From NCBI RefSeq assembly GCF_027557445.1, contig NZ_CP106841.1, positions 2,280,001 to 2,344,000 of the forward strand: a stretch of DNA of 64,000 nt, given 5' to 3'. Positions 9,554 through 18,814 of the stretch are shown one piece after another. The notes under the pieces were generated by a model, which saw only the letters and a program-made list of their open reading frames with translations, was not told the DNA's origin and did not search any database. Position 1 is the first letter of the stretch, and each line of letters opens with the position of its first letter. The stretch is from Paenalcaligenes faecalis (GTDB lineage Bacteria > Pseudomonadota > Gammaproteobacteria > Burkholderiales > Burkholderiaceae_B). The translations under genes were made by a program, and so were the position numbers.

Positions 9554-11215
9554 TCAATCGGGGATTAAGTGACCTTTTTGCAATTGGAGCGTCTGATCTA
9601 CCACACCGACAGGTAATTCAGCATGAGTCACGATGATTACAGTACGACCTTTGGCTAGATGTTGCAAGTCATTAAACCAAGCATCGGCTGTACTCTTATC
9701 TAAACCTGCCGTTGGCTCATCTAAGAGCCAAATAGAGGCTGCTGATAATAAGGTGCGAGCCAAGCTAAGACGTCGTACTTGTCCTGTAGAAAGAGTATTA
9801 CCGCCCTCTCCTACCCACGCATCTAAACCACCTATGTCTTTTATTTGCTCAGCCAAACGAACTTGAGCCAAGACCTGCCAAAGCTGATCATCTGTAGCGG
9901 TTGGATCAGACAATAATAAATTATGTCGTATCGTCCCCATAAAGACCGGTGAATGTTGTGAGAGAAGCGAAATACGTTGATATAAATGAGCTGGCGCTAC
10001 CGTGTCTAAAGAAACCCCTGCATAACTAATCGCACCTGCCGCCAGCGGCTGCACTTGCATAATCGCCATTAACAACGTCGTCTTTCCGGCCCCACTCAGT
10101 CCTTTAATCGCAACCCGTTGCCCCTGCTCTAGAGATAAAGATAAGTCCTGTAGAACGGTTTCAGTTTGATAAGCAACAGCGATGGAATCAATCACTAAGC
10201 GACCCTCGGACGCTAAAACCGCTGTTTTTTCAGGTGCGCTGGATGTAGTGCTGGAACTGACCGGAGTTAAGGCTTGAATACGTTGGGCAGCAGCTTGAAC
10301 GGCACCCAGTCCGGCAGCCCCTCGCATAATAGGGGCTAAGACCTCAAATAACCCCATTGCACCTAATAATAAACCCACCCATACAGGGGCGCTGATACCT
10401 AGTTGAGCATGAGCATTTGCACCTAGCCAAAGTAAGGTTAACACTAAACCGCCCATCAATAACTGCTGCATCAAGGTACCCAAACTACCAGCCCGAGCGA
10501 CCTGTTTCTGAGCCTTAGCCAAACGCAACCCCGCCTCAGAGAACTGCTGCTGTGCAATGGCTACCGAATTAAAAACCAATAAATCCGTATGAGCTGCAAT
10601 CGCATCATGTGTAATGGCTCGTAGATCTGCCTGAGCTGCCTGTACGGCTAAGCCAGCATGCGCTGTCTGTTTAGCTAAAATATACGGCAAGACCGCTGCA
10701 GCCAAACACAGTACAACTAACATGGACCAACCCATCGCAGGTAGGGCCGCCCCCATCAGTAAACTAAAAAAACCACCCGCAATCACAGCTGTGAATACCG
10801 GACTAATAATTAAAAGGAAAAACGTATCTAATCGCTCTATATCGTTAATTAAACGAGACAGTAAATCCCCATCACGATACTGAGCCAATTGAGCAGGCTT
10901 AAAGGAGGCCAATCGAGCAAAGCTTTCTGTACGAATTTCAGCCTGCAAATCCAAGGTCACAATATGGCCCGTTACGCGCTCAGCGTAACGAGAGGCAATA
11001 CGCCACATCGAAAGACCACGCACTAAGGCAGAGGGAGCAAAAAGATTAAAAGTCAGTGTGCTACCGGCTAAAAAGGCCCCGGTTAAAAACCACCCAGCAA
11101 CAGACAACAATCCAATTCCGGCAAAAACTGTGCATAGTGCTAAAAACAACGCAAGTAAGCTAAGGCGCCAATGCTTTTTTAACCAAGGCCCTGCTAATTG
11201 CCACCAAAGTTTCAT
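9554..11215 (-). CDS. cydC: glutathione/cysteine ABC exporter subunit CydC
   Basis: 553 residues: six-helix ABC exporter membrane domain followed by an ATPase domain with Walker A GLSGAGKTT, signature LSTGQVRRLSLAR and Walker B IWLLDEPTAGLD. With CydD it forms a heterodimer exporting cysteine and glutathione to the periplasm, needed for cytochrome bd assembly. The start ATG at 11215 overlaps the cydD stop as ATGA, so translation is coupled. It is the last gene of the cyd operon. Confidence 0.93.
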   Translation of the reverse strand: MKLWWQLAGPWLKKHWRLSLLALFLALCTVFAGIGLLSVAGWFLTGAFLAGSTLTFNLFAPSALVRGLSMWRIASRYAERVTGHIVTLDLQAEIRTESFARLASFKPAQLAQYRDGDLLSRLINDIERLDTFFLLIISPVFTAVIAGGFFSLLMGAALPAMGWSMLVVLCLAAAVLPYILAKQTAHAGLAVQAAQADLRAITHDAIAAHTDLLVFNSVAIAQQQFSEAGLRLAKAQKQVARAGSLGTLMQQLLMGGLVLTLLWLGANAHAQLGISAPVWVGLLLGAMGLFEVLAPIMRGAAGLGAVQAAAQRIQALTPVSSSTTSSAPEKTAVLASEGRLVIDSIAVAYQTETVLQDLSLSLEQGQRVAIKGLSGAGKTTLLMAIMQVQPLAAGAISYAGVSLDTVAPAHLYQRISLLSQHSPVFMGTIRHNLLLSDPTATDDQLWQVLAQVRLAEQIKDIGGLDAWVGEGGNTLSTGQVRRLSLARTLLSAASIWLLDEPTAGLDKSTADAWFNDLQHLAKGRTVIIVTHAELPVGVVDQTLQLQKGHLIPD

Positions 11216-12936
11216 GCATGGGCCTCGTTGGAAAACACATATAACTGCTGCTGATCTAACAGCCAACGATGGGGTAACTGAGCCGCCACCGCCTCATCAT
11301 GGGTTGCAATCAAGAGCGCACGCCCTTGAGCAAAACGCAAGATAGCAGCCAAAACCTGATCTCGCGTCTGCCCATCTAGATAGGCCGTAGGTTCATCTAG
11401 CAGAATCAATGTCGGGTCCGTTAAAAATAGTCGCGCCAACGCTAAGCGATGGGCTTGTCCGCCAGATATACCATGCCCCCGCGTACCCAATACCGTATCC
11501 AAGCCATCGGGTAACAAACGTACAAAATCAGCGGCTTGTGCCTGTTCTAAGGCCTGCCACATGTGAGCAGTGGTCGCCGTAGGACACGCCAAACGCAAAA
11601 AGTCGGCGACGGAGCCCAAGGCCATGAAAGGCTGTTGCCCAATTAGTACAAATTGATTTTTATCAAAATAATGCGCGACTTGTCCGCTGGCATTAGGACG
11701 CAAACCGACCAGTGTTTCCAGAATAGTGGTTTTCCCCGCACCACTGGCCCCCATTAAGGCAACCGGTTCATTCCGATATAACGCAAGATCACAAGGCAAC
11801 AGAAGGTCTCGACCGTTTGGCGTTTGCACAGCAAAACGAGAGGCGTGTAACACCTGCGATGACTGCGTGGCAGGATAGCGCTGCACGACAGGGGATGTCG
11901 TCATTAAAGGCATCTCTGGACTAAGAGGCGGCAATTGACTGTAGAGTTGCTGTAACCCATTAACCGCAGCCTTTGCTGTGGCTCTATCATGGTAGCTCGC
12001 CGCCATTTGACGCAATGGGTTATAGACCTCGGGAGCTAATAACAAACAAAATAAACCATGTTGCAAGGTATAGCCTGAGAAATGGCTGCCTAGCATACCC
12101 AAATAGCTTAGGCCGATATAAACCGCCACTCCTGCGACTCCTAGCGCTGCAAATAACTCTAATACAGCAGAAGAAAGAAAGGCAATACGTAATACTTTCA
12201 TGGTGGTTTTACTTAATTGCTGACTGGCTGAGCGAACAGACTCAACCTCATCATGGGTTCTACCTAATAATGACAAGGTAAATAGCCCCTTAATGCGATC
12301 AGCAAACACACCCGATAAACGACTTAGCACCTGTTGATGCTTTTGATTAGCGGCCTCAGCCCGTAAGCCTATCAAGGCCATGAACAACGGAATCAACGGA
12401 GCCGTAATCAAAAACAATAACGCGACAACCCAATCCACGGGCAAAACCACCAAAGCAAATGCAAGGGGTAAAAACACCGCGGCAATCGTAGCTGGTAAAA
12501 AACGCTGTAAATAACCATCAAATGCCTGAACTTGATCTAAGATAGCCACCGCTAAAGAGCCTGCGGGAGTTTGTTTACTCCATGCTGGGCCTCGAGCCAT
12601 AAGCTGAGCAAAAAACTGATGGCGTAACTGCTGTTTAATTTGCTCTGAAGCATGGCTTGCTGCATAGTCACCAGACCAAAGTAATATCGCTCTACAAGCG
12701 ATTAAACCCGCTATCGTCACCATCCCTGTCCAAAGCTCTGCAGGGGGTATAGATAAACGAATGGCTTGATCCAAGGTGTGTGCCAAGAACCAAGCCTGTA
12801 AAACTAACAAAGCACCAGCAATCAATGGGGCCCCTATCGCCCACAGCATAGAAGCAGGCGCTAAGCGCCATAGCCCCGAAAGCCAACGGCGCTGGGCCGT
12901 GGCTTCGGATTTGGAGGGGGAAGTTGCAGCACCCAC
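11212..12936 (-). CDS. cydD: glutathione/cysteine ABC exporter subunit CydD
   Basis: 574 residues, membrane domain plus ATPase domain (Walker A GASGAGKTT, signature ISGGQAHRLALAR, Walker B LILLDEPTAYLD). Partner of CydC in thiol export. The start at 12936 is GTG with no strong Shine-Dalgarno sequence; it lies 13 bp after the cydX stop, and readthrough coupling from cydX is plausible. Known family role; the adjacency to cydAB supports the assignment over a generic ABC exporter. Confidence 0.92.
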   Translation of the reverse strand: MGAATSPSKSEATAQRRWLSGLWRLAPASMLWAIGAPLIAGALLVLQAWFLAHTLDQAIRLSIPPAELWTGMVTIAGLIACRAILLWSGDYAASHASEQIKQQLRHQFFAQLMARGPAWSKQTPAGSLAVAILDQVQAFDGYLQRFLPATIAAVFLPLAFALVVLPVDWVVALLFLITAPLIPLFMALIGLRAEAANQKHQQVLSRLSGVFADRIKGLFTLSLLGRTHDEVESVRSASQQLSKTTMKVLRIAFLSSAVLELFAALGVAGVAVYIGLSYLGMLGSHFSGYTLQHGLFCLLLAPEVYNPLRQMAASYHDRATAKAAVNGLQQLYSQLPPLSPEMPLMTTSPVVQRYPATQSSQVLHASRFAVQTPNGRDLLLPCDLALYRNEPVALMGASGAGKTTILETLVGLRPNASGQVAHYFDKNQFVLIGQQPFMALGSVADFLRLACPTATTAHMWQALEQAQAADFVRLLPDGLDTVLGTRGHGISGGQAHRLALARLFLTDPTLILLDEPTAYLDGQTRDQVLAAILRFAQGRALLIATHDEAVAAQLPHRWLLDQQQLYVFSNEAHA

Positions 12937-12949
12937 TGATTACGCTAAA

Positions 12950-13072
12950 TTACGAATTAGCTTTAGCTGATTTTTCATTCGCATCCACCACGCGCAATTC
13001 AAACCACATGGCGTTCAGGATAGAGAATGCACATGCCAAACCCAAACCTAAGATCCAAGAAAAATACCACAT
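12950..13072 (-). CDS. cydX: cytochrome bd oxidase small subunit CydX
   Basis: A 40-codon gene between cydB and cydD. It starts MWYFSWILGLGLACAFSILN, has one transmembrane helix and a polar lysine-containing tail. The MWYFSWILG start and a downstream Glu (WFEL) are the CydX/CbdX signature; this subunit stabilises the haem-containing CydAB core. AAGGAG (complement of 13082-13087) provides a good ribosome binding site and the gap to cydB is 12 bp. Confidence 0.93.
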   Translation of the reverse strand: MWYFSWILGLGLACAFSILNAMWFELRVVDANEKSAKANS

Positions 13073-13084
13073 AGTAAAAACTCC

Positions 13085-14248
13085 TTAGTAAGCGTGAGGG
13101 GCATCGTTAACGGTATCAGTAGTGACCTTACCGCGCATTACTCGGTAAACCCAAGTCGTGTAAGCAATAATCAATGGCAAGAATACCGTAGAAATCAACA
13201 GCATGATCCATAAGGTGAAATGGCTTGCTGAAGCATCAAACAAAGTTAAGCTAGCGGCTGGCTCTAGCGACGAGGGTAGCAGGAATGGATAAGTGGAAAA
13301 ACCAAAAGTGAAAATAACCCCAGCAATACTCAGTGAGGACATCACCACAGCTAATAATCCACCGCTACGCCCAACCAACACAATCGCCAGTAGCGCACCA
13401 AGCACACCCACTACTGGAGCTAACCATGTGAGAGGAGCCACGGCATAGTTGTTCATCCATGCGCCGTCCGCAACCGTTACCGCTTTAGAGGCGAGCAAAG
13501 GATTAGACACTTCATTTGCAGGAATAATGCTTGGGTCAATAACATAACCCGTCACTGCCGCTGCAATCCAAACACCGCCAAGGATAAACAACACAATCAC
13601 AGCCAGGCCAGAAATCATCGCCCAGCGTTTAGCCAAACGAGCAATTTCACCCTCTGTTTTCCAACCCAATACGACTGCACCTTGTAGAGCCATCATGGCC
13701 ACACTAAGCAAACCACACAACAAGGCAAACGGCATAAATAAGCCGAAGAAACTGCCTTCGTATACAGGACGTAAGGTGTCATGTTCAAAACGGAAAGGGA
13801 CGCCCAGCATGACATTTCCAATAGCCACACCAAAAACCAAAGCCGCCACCAACCCGGTTAAACACCAGGTAATATCCCAATTTTTACGCCATTTTGCTGA
13901 GGTTAATTTACTGCGGTATTTAATTGCAACGGGCCGCAGAATTAAGGCGACCAACAACAGCATCATCGCCAAGTAAAAACCAGAGAACGACATGGCATAA
14001 AGTAATGGCCAAGCAGCAAACACCACACCACCAGCCAAAATTAACCACACCTGATTCCCTTCCCAAACAGGGCCAATCACGTTATATAAAACACGACGCT
14101 CATCATCTGTTTTAGCCACAAAGGGCAAAAGCATGGCAACGCCTAAGTCAGCACCATCCATAACAGCAAAAGCGACTAATAACACACCAAGCAATAACCA
14201 CCAAATGTGGCGCATGGTGTCGTAATCAAGCAGAATTAACGAATCCAT
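13085..14248 (-). CDS. cydB: cytochrome bd ubiquinol oxidase subunit II
   Basis: 387 residues with about nine membrane helices. It pairs with CydA in the cytoplasmic membrane. Recognisable by FAVMDGADLGVAMLLPF in the first helix region and GPVWEGNQVWLILAGGVVFAAWP near residue 55. It follows cydA by 11 bp and precedes cydX by 12 bp, giving a compact cydA-cydB-cydX-cydD-cydC transcription unit. Confidence 0.96.
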   Translation of the reverse strand: MDSLILLDYDTMRHIWWLLLGVLLVAFAVMDGADLGVAMLLPFVAKTDDERRVLYNVIGPVWEGNQVWLILAGGVVFAAWPLLYAMSFSGFYLAMMLLLVALILRPVAIKYRSKLTSAKWRKNWDITWCLTGLVAALVFGVAIGNVMLGVPFRFEHDTLRPVYEGSFFGLFMPFALLCGLLSVAMMALQGAVVLGWKTEGEIARLAKRWAMISGLAVIVLFILGGVWIAAAVTGYVIDPSIIPANEVSNPLLASKAVTVADGAWMNNYAVAPLTWLAPVVGVLGALLAIVLVGRSGGLLAVVMSSLSIAGVIFTFGFSTYPFLLPSSLEPAASLTLFDASASHFTLWIMLLISTVFLPLIIAYTTWVYRVMRGKVTTDTVNDAPHAY

Positions 14249-14259
14249 TTTCAGACTCC

Positions 14260-15828
14260 TTATTTAGCAGCAACAGCGCTGGCAGCAAAATCATTTGCTG
14301 GAGATTTCGGATCCTCATCTGGACCTTGGCGCACAGCATGTAGCATGACCTTTACCCCTAGGGCGGCCAAAATACTATATAGCCCGATAAAGATAGCCAA
14401 ACTAATTGCTAAGTCCGTTACGCTCAAGCCGGAGGCAGCGTAGTACGTAGGCAATACCCCCTCAATAATCCAGGGCTGTCGACCAAACTCGGCAACAAAC
14501 CAACCACACTCCACAGCAACCCAAGGTAGAGGGATAGTGAAAACGGCTAGTTTTAAGAAGCGAGGAGACACAGTGAGACGATCTTTGGTAGCCAAATAGA
14601 AAGCAATAGCAAAGAAGGCAATAAAGTAGAAACCTAATGCCACCATGATGCGGAATGCCCAAAACAAAGGCGCTACCTGTGGCACAGTATCCCATGCCGC
14701 TTTAGAAATATGCTCAGGAGTCGCTGTGTTAATGTCTTCTACATAACGTTTCAGCAACAAGGCATAACCTAAATCTTTCCAATTTGCGTCAAAGATGGTC
14801 TGTGCTTCGGTATTAGTTTTATCGGCTCGCAAGATCTGCAGCGCGTTGTAGGCCTCAATACCATGACCAATACGCACTTCTGCATGCTCGACTAACTCAT
14901 TAATACCCAACATGGGTGTAGTCAAAGAACGCGTACCAATAATCCCCATCGCCCACGGAATCTCAATGGCAAAATCATTGCGACGTTCCTCTTGGTTCGG
15001 GATAGCGATTAAATTAAAATTCGCTGGAGCTGGTTCGGTATGCCACATGGATTCCATGGCGGCGATCTTCATTTGCTGATGCTCTGTACTGAGATAACCA
15101 CTTTCATCACCCAATACGACTACAGACAAAGAGCCGGCTAAACCAAAGCTGGCAGCAACCACCATTGAGCGACGAGCTAACTCTATATGGCGACCACGCA
15201 AAATGTACCACGCGCTTACACCCAAAACAAAAATGGCAGCTAATACATAACCAGAGCTAACCGTATGCACAAACTTAGCTTGAGCCACAGGGTTAAAAAT
15301 AACATCACCAAAGTTATCCATCTCCATACGCATGGTATGAGGATTGAAATAAGCGCCGACGGGGTTTTGCATCCAGCCATTGGCAATTAGAATCCACAAC
15401 GCCGAGAAGTTGGCACCAATGGCAACTAACCAAGTCACAATTAAGTGAGCGACTTTAGATAAACGGTTCCAGCCAAAGAAAAACAACCCAACAAAGGTGG
15501 CTTCCATAAAAAAGGCCATTAAGCCTTCAATAGCTAACGGCGCACCAAAAATATCACCCACATAATGACTGTAATAAGACCAGTTCATACCGAACTGGAA
15601 CTCCATCACTACACCAGTGGCTACACCCACCGCAAAGTTAATACCGAAAAGCTTACCCCAGAACATCGTCATACGACGCCAGATGTCCTTTCCGGTCATT
15701 ACATACACACTCTCCATGATGGCTAGCAAAAAAGCCAAGCCCAGCGTGAGTGGTACGAATATAAAGTGAAACATAGCTGTCAATGCAAACTGCAAGCGAG
15801 ACAGCGCGACCACATCAAGATCTATCAT
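14260..15828 (-). CDS. cydA: cytochrome bd ubiquinol oxidase subunit I
   Basis: 522 residues, about nine helices; carries haems b558, b595 and d and oxidises ubiquinol, reducing oxygen with high affinity. Visible landmarks are the N-terminal axial-ligand region LSRLQFALTAMFHFIFVPL, FGINFAVGVATGVVMEFQFGMNW, and the conserved EFGRQPWIIEGVLPT before the last helices. The length matches the E. coli bd-I type with a long Q loop. The ATG overlaps the stop of the upstream regulator gene (ATGA), so the two are translationally coupled. Confidence 0.96.
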   Translation of the reverse strand: MIDLDVVALSRLQFALTAMFHFIFVPLTLGLAFLLAIMESVYVMTGKDIWRRMTMFWGKLFGINFAVGVATGVVMEFQFGMNWSYYSHYVGDIFGAPLAIEGLMAFFMEATFVGLFFFGWNRLSKVAHLIVTWLVAIGANFSALWILIANGWMQNPVGAYFNPHTMRMEMDNFGDVIFNPVAQAKFVHTVSSGYVLAAIFVLGVSAWYILRGRHIELARRSMVVAASFGLAGSLSVVVLGDESGYLSTEHQQMKIAAMESMWHTEPAPANFNLIAIPNQEERRNDFAIEIPWAMGIIGTRSLTTPMLGINELVEHAEVRIGHGIEAYNALQILRADKTNTEAQTIFDANWKDLGYALLLKRYVEDINTATPEHISKAAWDTVPQVAPLFWAFRIMVALGFYFIAFFAIAFYLATKDRLTVSPRFLKLAVFTIPLPWVAVECGWFVAEFGRQPWIIEGVLPTYYAASGLSVTDLAISLAIFIGLYSILAALGVKVMLHAVRQGPDEDPKSPANDFAASAVAAK

Positions 15829-16388
15829 TTTGATTCTCCCGAACCGACTGATTTACGCACTCTACCCGCCACCCCCAAAACCTTTTGAACCTTAGAACCT
15901 AGACGCATCAAACTAAGTAAGGTTTCAGGAGGTAAGCGATGAACCTCGTCAAACCAGCTAGTGGCCAGTTCGATCAATTCCAGCATATCGGTGATGCGTT
16001 GCTGACCGTATGCCTCCTGCTCGTTGGCAGGCTCTTCTAATAAAAGACTGCGCAGCAAGGATAGAGTTGGATCTATCTCTCGCTTACGCTTTTCTTCTAC
16101 TAAAATATGAAAGATCTCCCAAACGTCTTTGGGAGATTCAAAATACTCGCGTCTATCACCTACCTTGTGCACCATCTGCACTAGACGCCACGATTGCAGT
16201 TCTCGTAAGCTCATCGATACATTAGAACGAGAAATACCTAACGTTTCGGCAATGTTTTCAGCATTTAAGGCTTCGGCGGATAAAAACAACAAGGCATAAA
16301 TCTGCCCTACCGTCCGATTTACCCCCCAACGTCCACCCATCTCACCAAAATGCAGGATAAACCGTTCTGCTTGGGGTTCTACTTTCAT
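15825..16388 (-). CDS. GbsR/MarR-type transcriptional regulator of the cyd operon
   Basis: 187 residues from ATG 16388, which has GAAGAG just upstream; a longer frame would need the TTG at 16406. A winged helix-turn-helix occupies about residues 20-110: AENIAETLGISRSNVSMSLRELQSWRLVQMV, followed by the wing HKVGDRREYFESP; the C-terminal half is helical, as in the GbsR branch of MarR-like repressors. It is the first gene of the cyd operon and overlaps cydA. A perfect 18-bp palindrome lies 19 bp before its start, so autoregulation of the operon is likely (inference). The effector is unknown. Confidence 0.8.
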   Translation of the reverse strand: MKVEPQAERFILHFGEMGGRWGVNRTVGQIYALLFLSAEALNAENIAETLGISRSNVSMSLRELQSWRLVQMVHKVGDRREYFESPKDVWEIFHILVEEKRKREIDPTLSLLRSLLLEEPANEQEAYGQQRITDMLELIELATSWFDEVHRLPPETLLSLMRLGSKVQKVLGVAGRVRKSVGSGESK

Positions 16389-16407
16389 TATCTCTTCTTT
16401 TTTCAAT

Positions 16408-16425
16408 TTTCAGTAATTACTGAAA
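16408..16425. promoter_or_regulatory. candidate operator for the GbsR-like regulator
   Basis: TTTCAGTAATTACTGAAA is a perfect 18-bp inverted repeat just upstream of the regulator start and just downstream of the predicted promoter, a classical position for autorepression. Binding by the adjacent regulator is inference. Confidence 0.55.
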
Positions 16426-16441
16426 CAACGATACAATTAGA

Positions 16442-16470
16442 ATCATATAACTGCTTGCAGAGCAAAACAA
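16442..16470 (-). promoter_or_regulatory. predicted sigma70 promoter of the gbsR-cyd operon
   Basis: On the minus strand TTGTTT (16470-16465) and TATGAT (16447-16442) are separated by 17 bp; the expected start point is near 16435, so the palindrome at 16408-16425 would lie at about +10 to +27. Confidence 0.4.
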
Positions 16471-16614
16471 GTTTTTCTGTATCTAAAATACAAAAATGCA
16501 GGCACGATGTGACATAGCGCAAAGAAAAAAGCAGTCTAGCGAGCTCCCACCCGTTCTATATTTGATTGTAAAATCAAGTTGTTTAGTACTGATGACAGCA
16601 TTTACAATCGCCTT

Positions 16615-17607
16615 ATGACCTATTCCTCGCCCCGTTTCTCTCTTGAGCAGGCTCTGGCCTCTGCTCAACGCACCTTTATGACGGAAATCGCCGCATTAAG
16701 CGATCTCGCAGATCGTTTAGGTGATGATTTCTATGCTGCCACACAATCCATCTTGCAATGCAAAGGACGTATTGTGGTCACAGGAATAGGTAAATCAGGG
16801 CATATAGGCCGCAAAATAGCAGCTACCTTTTCCTCTACAGGCACCCCCGCTTTTTTCATGCATGCCGCAGAGGCGCTGCATGGTGACTTAGGCATGGTCA
16901 CAAAGGACGATGTGCTTATTGCTATTTCATATTCAGGTGCGGCCTCAGAGCTGTTGACTATTTTCTCAGCAACCAAACGCCTAGGCTGCCCGCTTATTGC
17001 TATCACTGGTAACCCTACCTCTGAATTAGCAAAAAATGCGGATTTACACCTGAATGTTCAGGTGGAATCCGAGGCATGCCCTCTCAATCTAGCGCCAACT
17101 TCTAGCACCACCGCTACACTTGTCATCGGTGATGCCTTAGCCGTTGCCTGCCTAGAAGCCAAAGGCTTTAATAAAGAAGACTTTGCGCGCTCTCATCCCG
17201 GCGGGGCCTTAGGCCGCCAGTTACTCACCTATGTGGGCGACATTATGCGCCAAGAAAGTGCATTGCCTATTGTTTCTGCGGGCACGCTAGTCCCTACTGC
17301 ACTATCAGAAATGTCCGCCAAAGGGATGGGCATGACTATTGTGGTCAACGCAAAGCGACAGCCTATTGGTATTTTTACAGATGGTGATTTAAGGCGCTTA
17401 ATCATGCGTTGTGGCGATATTCGCACGCTCAACGTAGAGCAGGGCATGACAGCAGACCCTAAAACCATTCCTGCCACTCAGCTTGCGATCAAAGCTGCAA
17501 ACACGATGGATAAGTTGCGTTTAAACCAAATGCTTGTTGTAGACTCTAACGGTCTATTATTAGGGGCATTACATATGCACGATTTACTTGCCGCAAAGGT
17601 TATTTAA
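16615..17607 (+). CDS. kdsD: arabinose-5-phosphate isomerase
   Basis: 330 residues from ATG 16615; a TTG start 36 bp upstream is less likely. It isomerises ribulose 5-phosphate to arabinose 5-phosphate for KDO synthesis. N-terminal SIS domain (about residues 30-170, with GIGKSGHIGRKIAATFSSTG and SYSGAASELL) and two CBS domains in the C-terminal third. kdsC follows with a TAATG overlap, and the lpt genes continue the operon, placing it in lipopolysaccharide core synthesis. The catalytic His of LHGDLGMV is present. Confidence 0.93.
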   Translation: MTYSSPRFSLEQALASAQRTFMTEIAALSDLADRLGDDFYAATQSILQCKGRIVVTGIGKSGHIGRKIAATFSSTGTPAFFMHAAEALHGDLGMVTKDDVLIAISYSGAASELLTIFSATKRLGCPLIAITGNPTSELAKNADLHLNVQVESEACPLNLAPTSSTTATLVIGDALAVACLEAKGFNKEDFARSHPGGALGRQLLTYVGDIMRQESALPIVSAGTLVPTALSEMSAKGMGMTIVVNAKRQPIGIFTDGDLRRLIMRCGDIRTLNVEQGMTADPKTIPATQLAIKAANTMDKLRLNQMLVVDSNGLLLGALHMHDLLAAKVI

Positions 17608-18212
17608 TGAGTTCTGATATTTCATACCATCCCGTTGAGTCCTTATTATTGGCTCCCGTCCCTGCCGAAGTGCGTGAACGTTTACGTCGTATACGCTTAA
17701 TGGCTTTTGATGTAGATGGCGTTTTGACAGACGGACGCTTGTTCTATAACGAGGACGGAGAAAGCTTCAAAGCCTTTCACGCCTTAGATGGCTATGGCTT
17801 ACGGCTTCTCCAAGAATGCGGCATCACCGTTGCCTTAGTTACAGGCCGTGAAGGTCCCATTGTGTCACGACGAGCCAGCGAATTAGGGATTGATGAAGTT
17901 CACCAAGGAATACGCGACAAATCCATTGTCTTGCAGTCACTTGCTCAAAAGTATGAGCTAGATATGGAAAAAATCGGTTATATGGGCGATGACATCATTG
18001 ACCTGACAGCAATGAAACGCGTTGGTTTTGCGGCTAGCGTCCCCAATGCACCCCAATATATCCGTCAGCTGGCTCATTGGGTCTCTGATATAAAAGCCGG
18101 TTATGGCGCTGCGCGTAAATGCTGTGATTTAATTTTGGCCTCTCAGGGCCGATTGGGTTCGTACTTTACGCAAACGCCACCTATCAGCCTTATCACCAGT
18201 AGCCCTCAATAA
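17607..18212 (+). CDS. kdsC: KDO-8-phosphate phosphatase
   Basis: 201 residues, HAD superfamily C0 type without a cap. Catalytic motif MAFDVDGVLTDG holds the nucleophile and general acid aspartates; motif IV is MGDDIIDLTAM. It dephosphorylates KDO 8-phosphate to free KDO. Start overlaps the kdsD stop (TAATG) and its own stop overlaps lptC in the same way. Confidence 0.94.
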   Translation: MSSDISYHPVESLLLAPVPAEVRERLRRIRLMAFDVDGVLTDGRLFYNEDGESFKAFHALDGYGLRLLQECGITVALVTGREGPIVSRRASELGIDEVHQGIRDKSIVLQSLAQKYELDMEKIGYMGDDIIDLTAMKRVGFAASVPNAPQYIRQLAHWVSDIKAGYGAARKCCDLILASQGRLGSYFTQTPPISLITSSPQ

Positions 18213-18814
18213 TGCGCGAGCGTTTACCCTCGTTAACTGCTCTGACGCTACTGGCAGCTTTGGTCGCTGGCACGTGGTGGGCAGCCCATTACACGCATAG
18301 CACGGTAGAGTTAGACCCTCCTCGTCGGCATACACACGAACCTGACAGCTGGGCTAAGGGCTTTGTCATGCTACGCACTGATGAGCATGGCATCGCCATC
18401 AATCGCCTAGAGGGAGACTACATGCAACATTATCCTGATGACGACTCCTACCATCTAGACAAAGCGCGCGTGACCATTAACCAACAAGATAACCCGATCA
18501 GCACTGCCACCTCTGACATCGCTATTATGGATCAAGGCGGGGCAAGGGTTCAAATGATTGGCAATGCTTACGTGCATCGTCAGCCGGATGAAAAAGGCGA
18601 TATTTTTACGATCAGCAGCAAACAGCTCACGCTTTACCCAGATCAAGACAAAGTAGAAACCGATGACCCAGCCGTTATCGTCAATGGCTCTCAGACTTTA
18701 CAAGGCAAAGGCATGTATTATGACAATAACAGCCGTCAGCTACAGGTCCATCAAAACGCGCATGTCACCATACCTCCCTCTAACACTCCTAGCGCTGATG
18801 CGCCTACACAATGA
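18212..18814 (+). CDS. lptC: LPS export ABC transporter periplasmic protein LptC
   Basis: 200 residues, one N-terminal membrane anchor (LTALTLLAALVAGTWWAAHY) and a periplasmic beta-jellyroll. Accepts lipopolysaccharide from LptB2FG and hands it to LptA. Sequence conservation in this family is low; the identification rests on the DUF1239-like pattern (EPDSWAKGFVMLRTDEHG, then a GNAYV turn) and the position between kdsC and lptA, both overlapping by one to four bases. Confidence 0.9.
   Translation: MRERLPSLTALTLLAALVAGTWWAAHYTHSTVELDPPRRHTHEPDSWAKGFVMLRTDEHGIAINRLEGDYMQHYPDDDSYHLDKARVTINQQDNPISTATSDIAIMDQGGARVQMIGNAYVHRQPDEKGDIFTISSKQLTLYPDQDKVETDDPAVIVNGSQTLQGKGMYYDNNSRQLQVHQNAHVTIPPSNTPSADAPTQ

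Noticed and set aside
16562-16577. TTGATT-n4-AATCAA as an FNR box upstream of cyd/kdsD
   Set aside because: The core TTGAT and ATCAA are 6 bp apart instead of 4, so it does not fit the FNR consensus.
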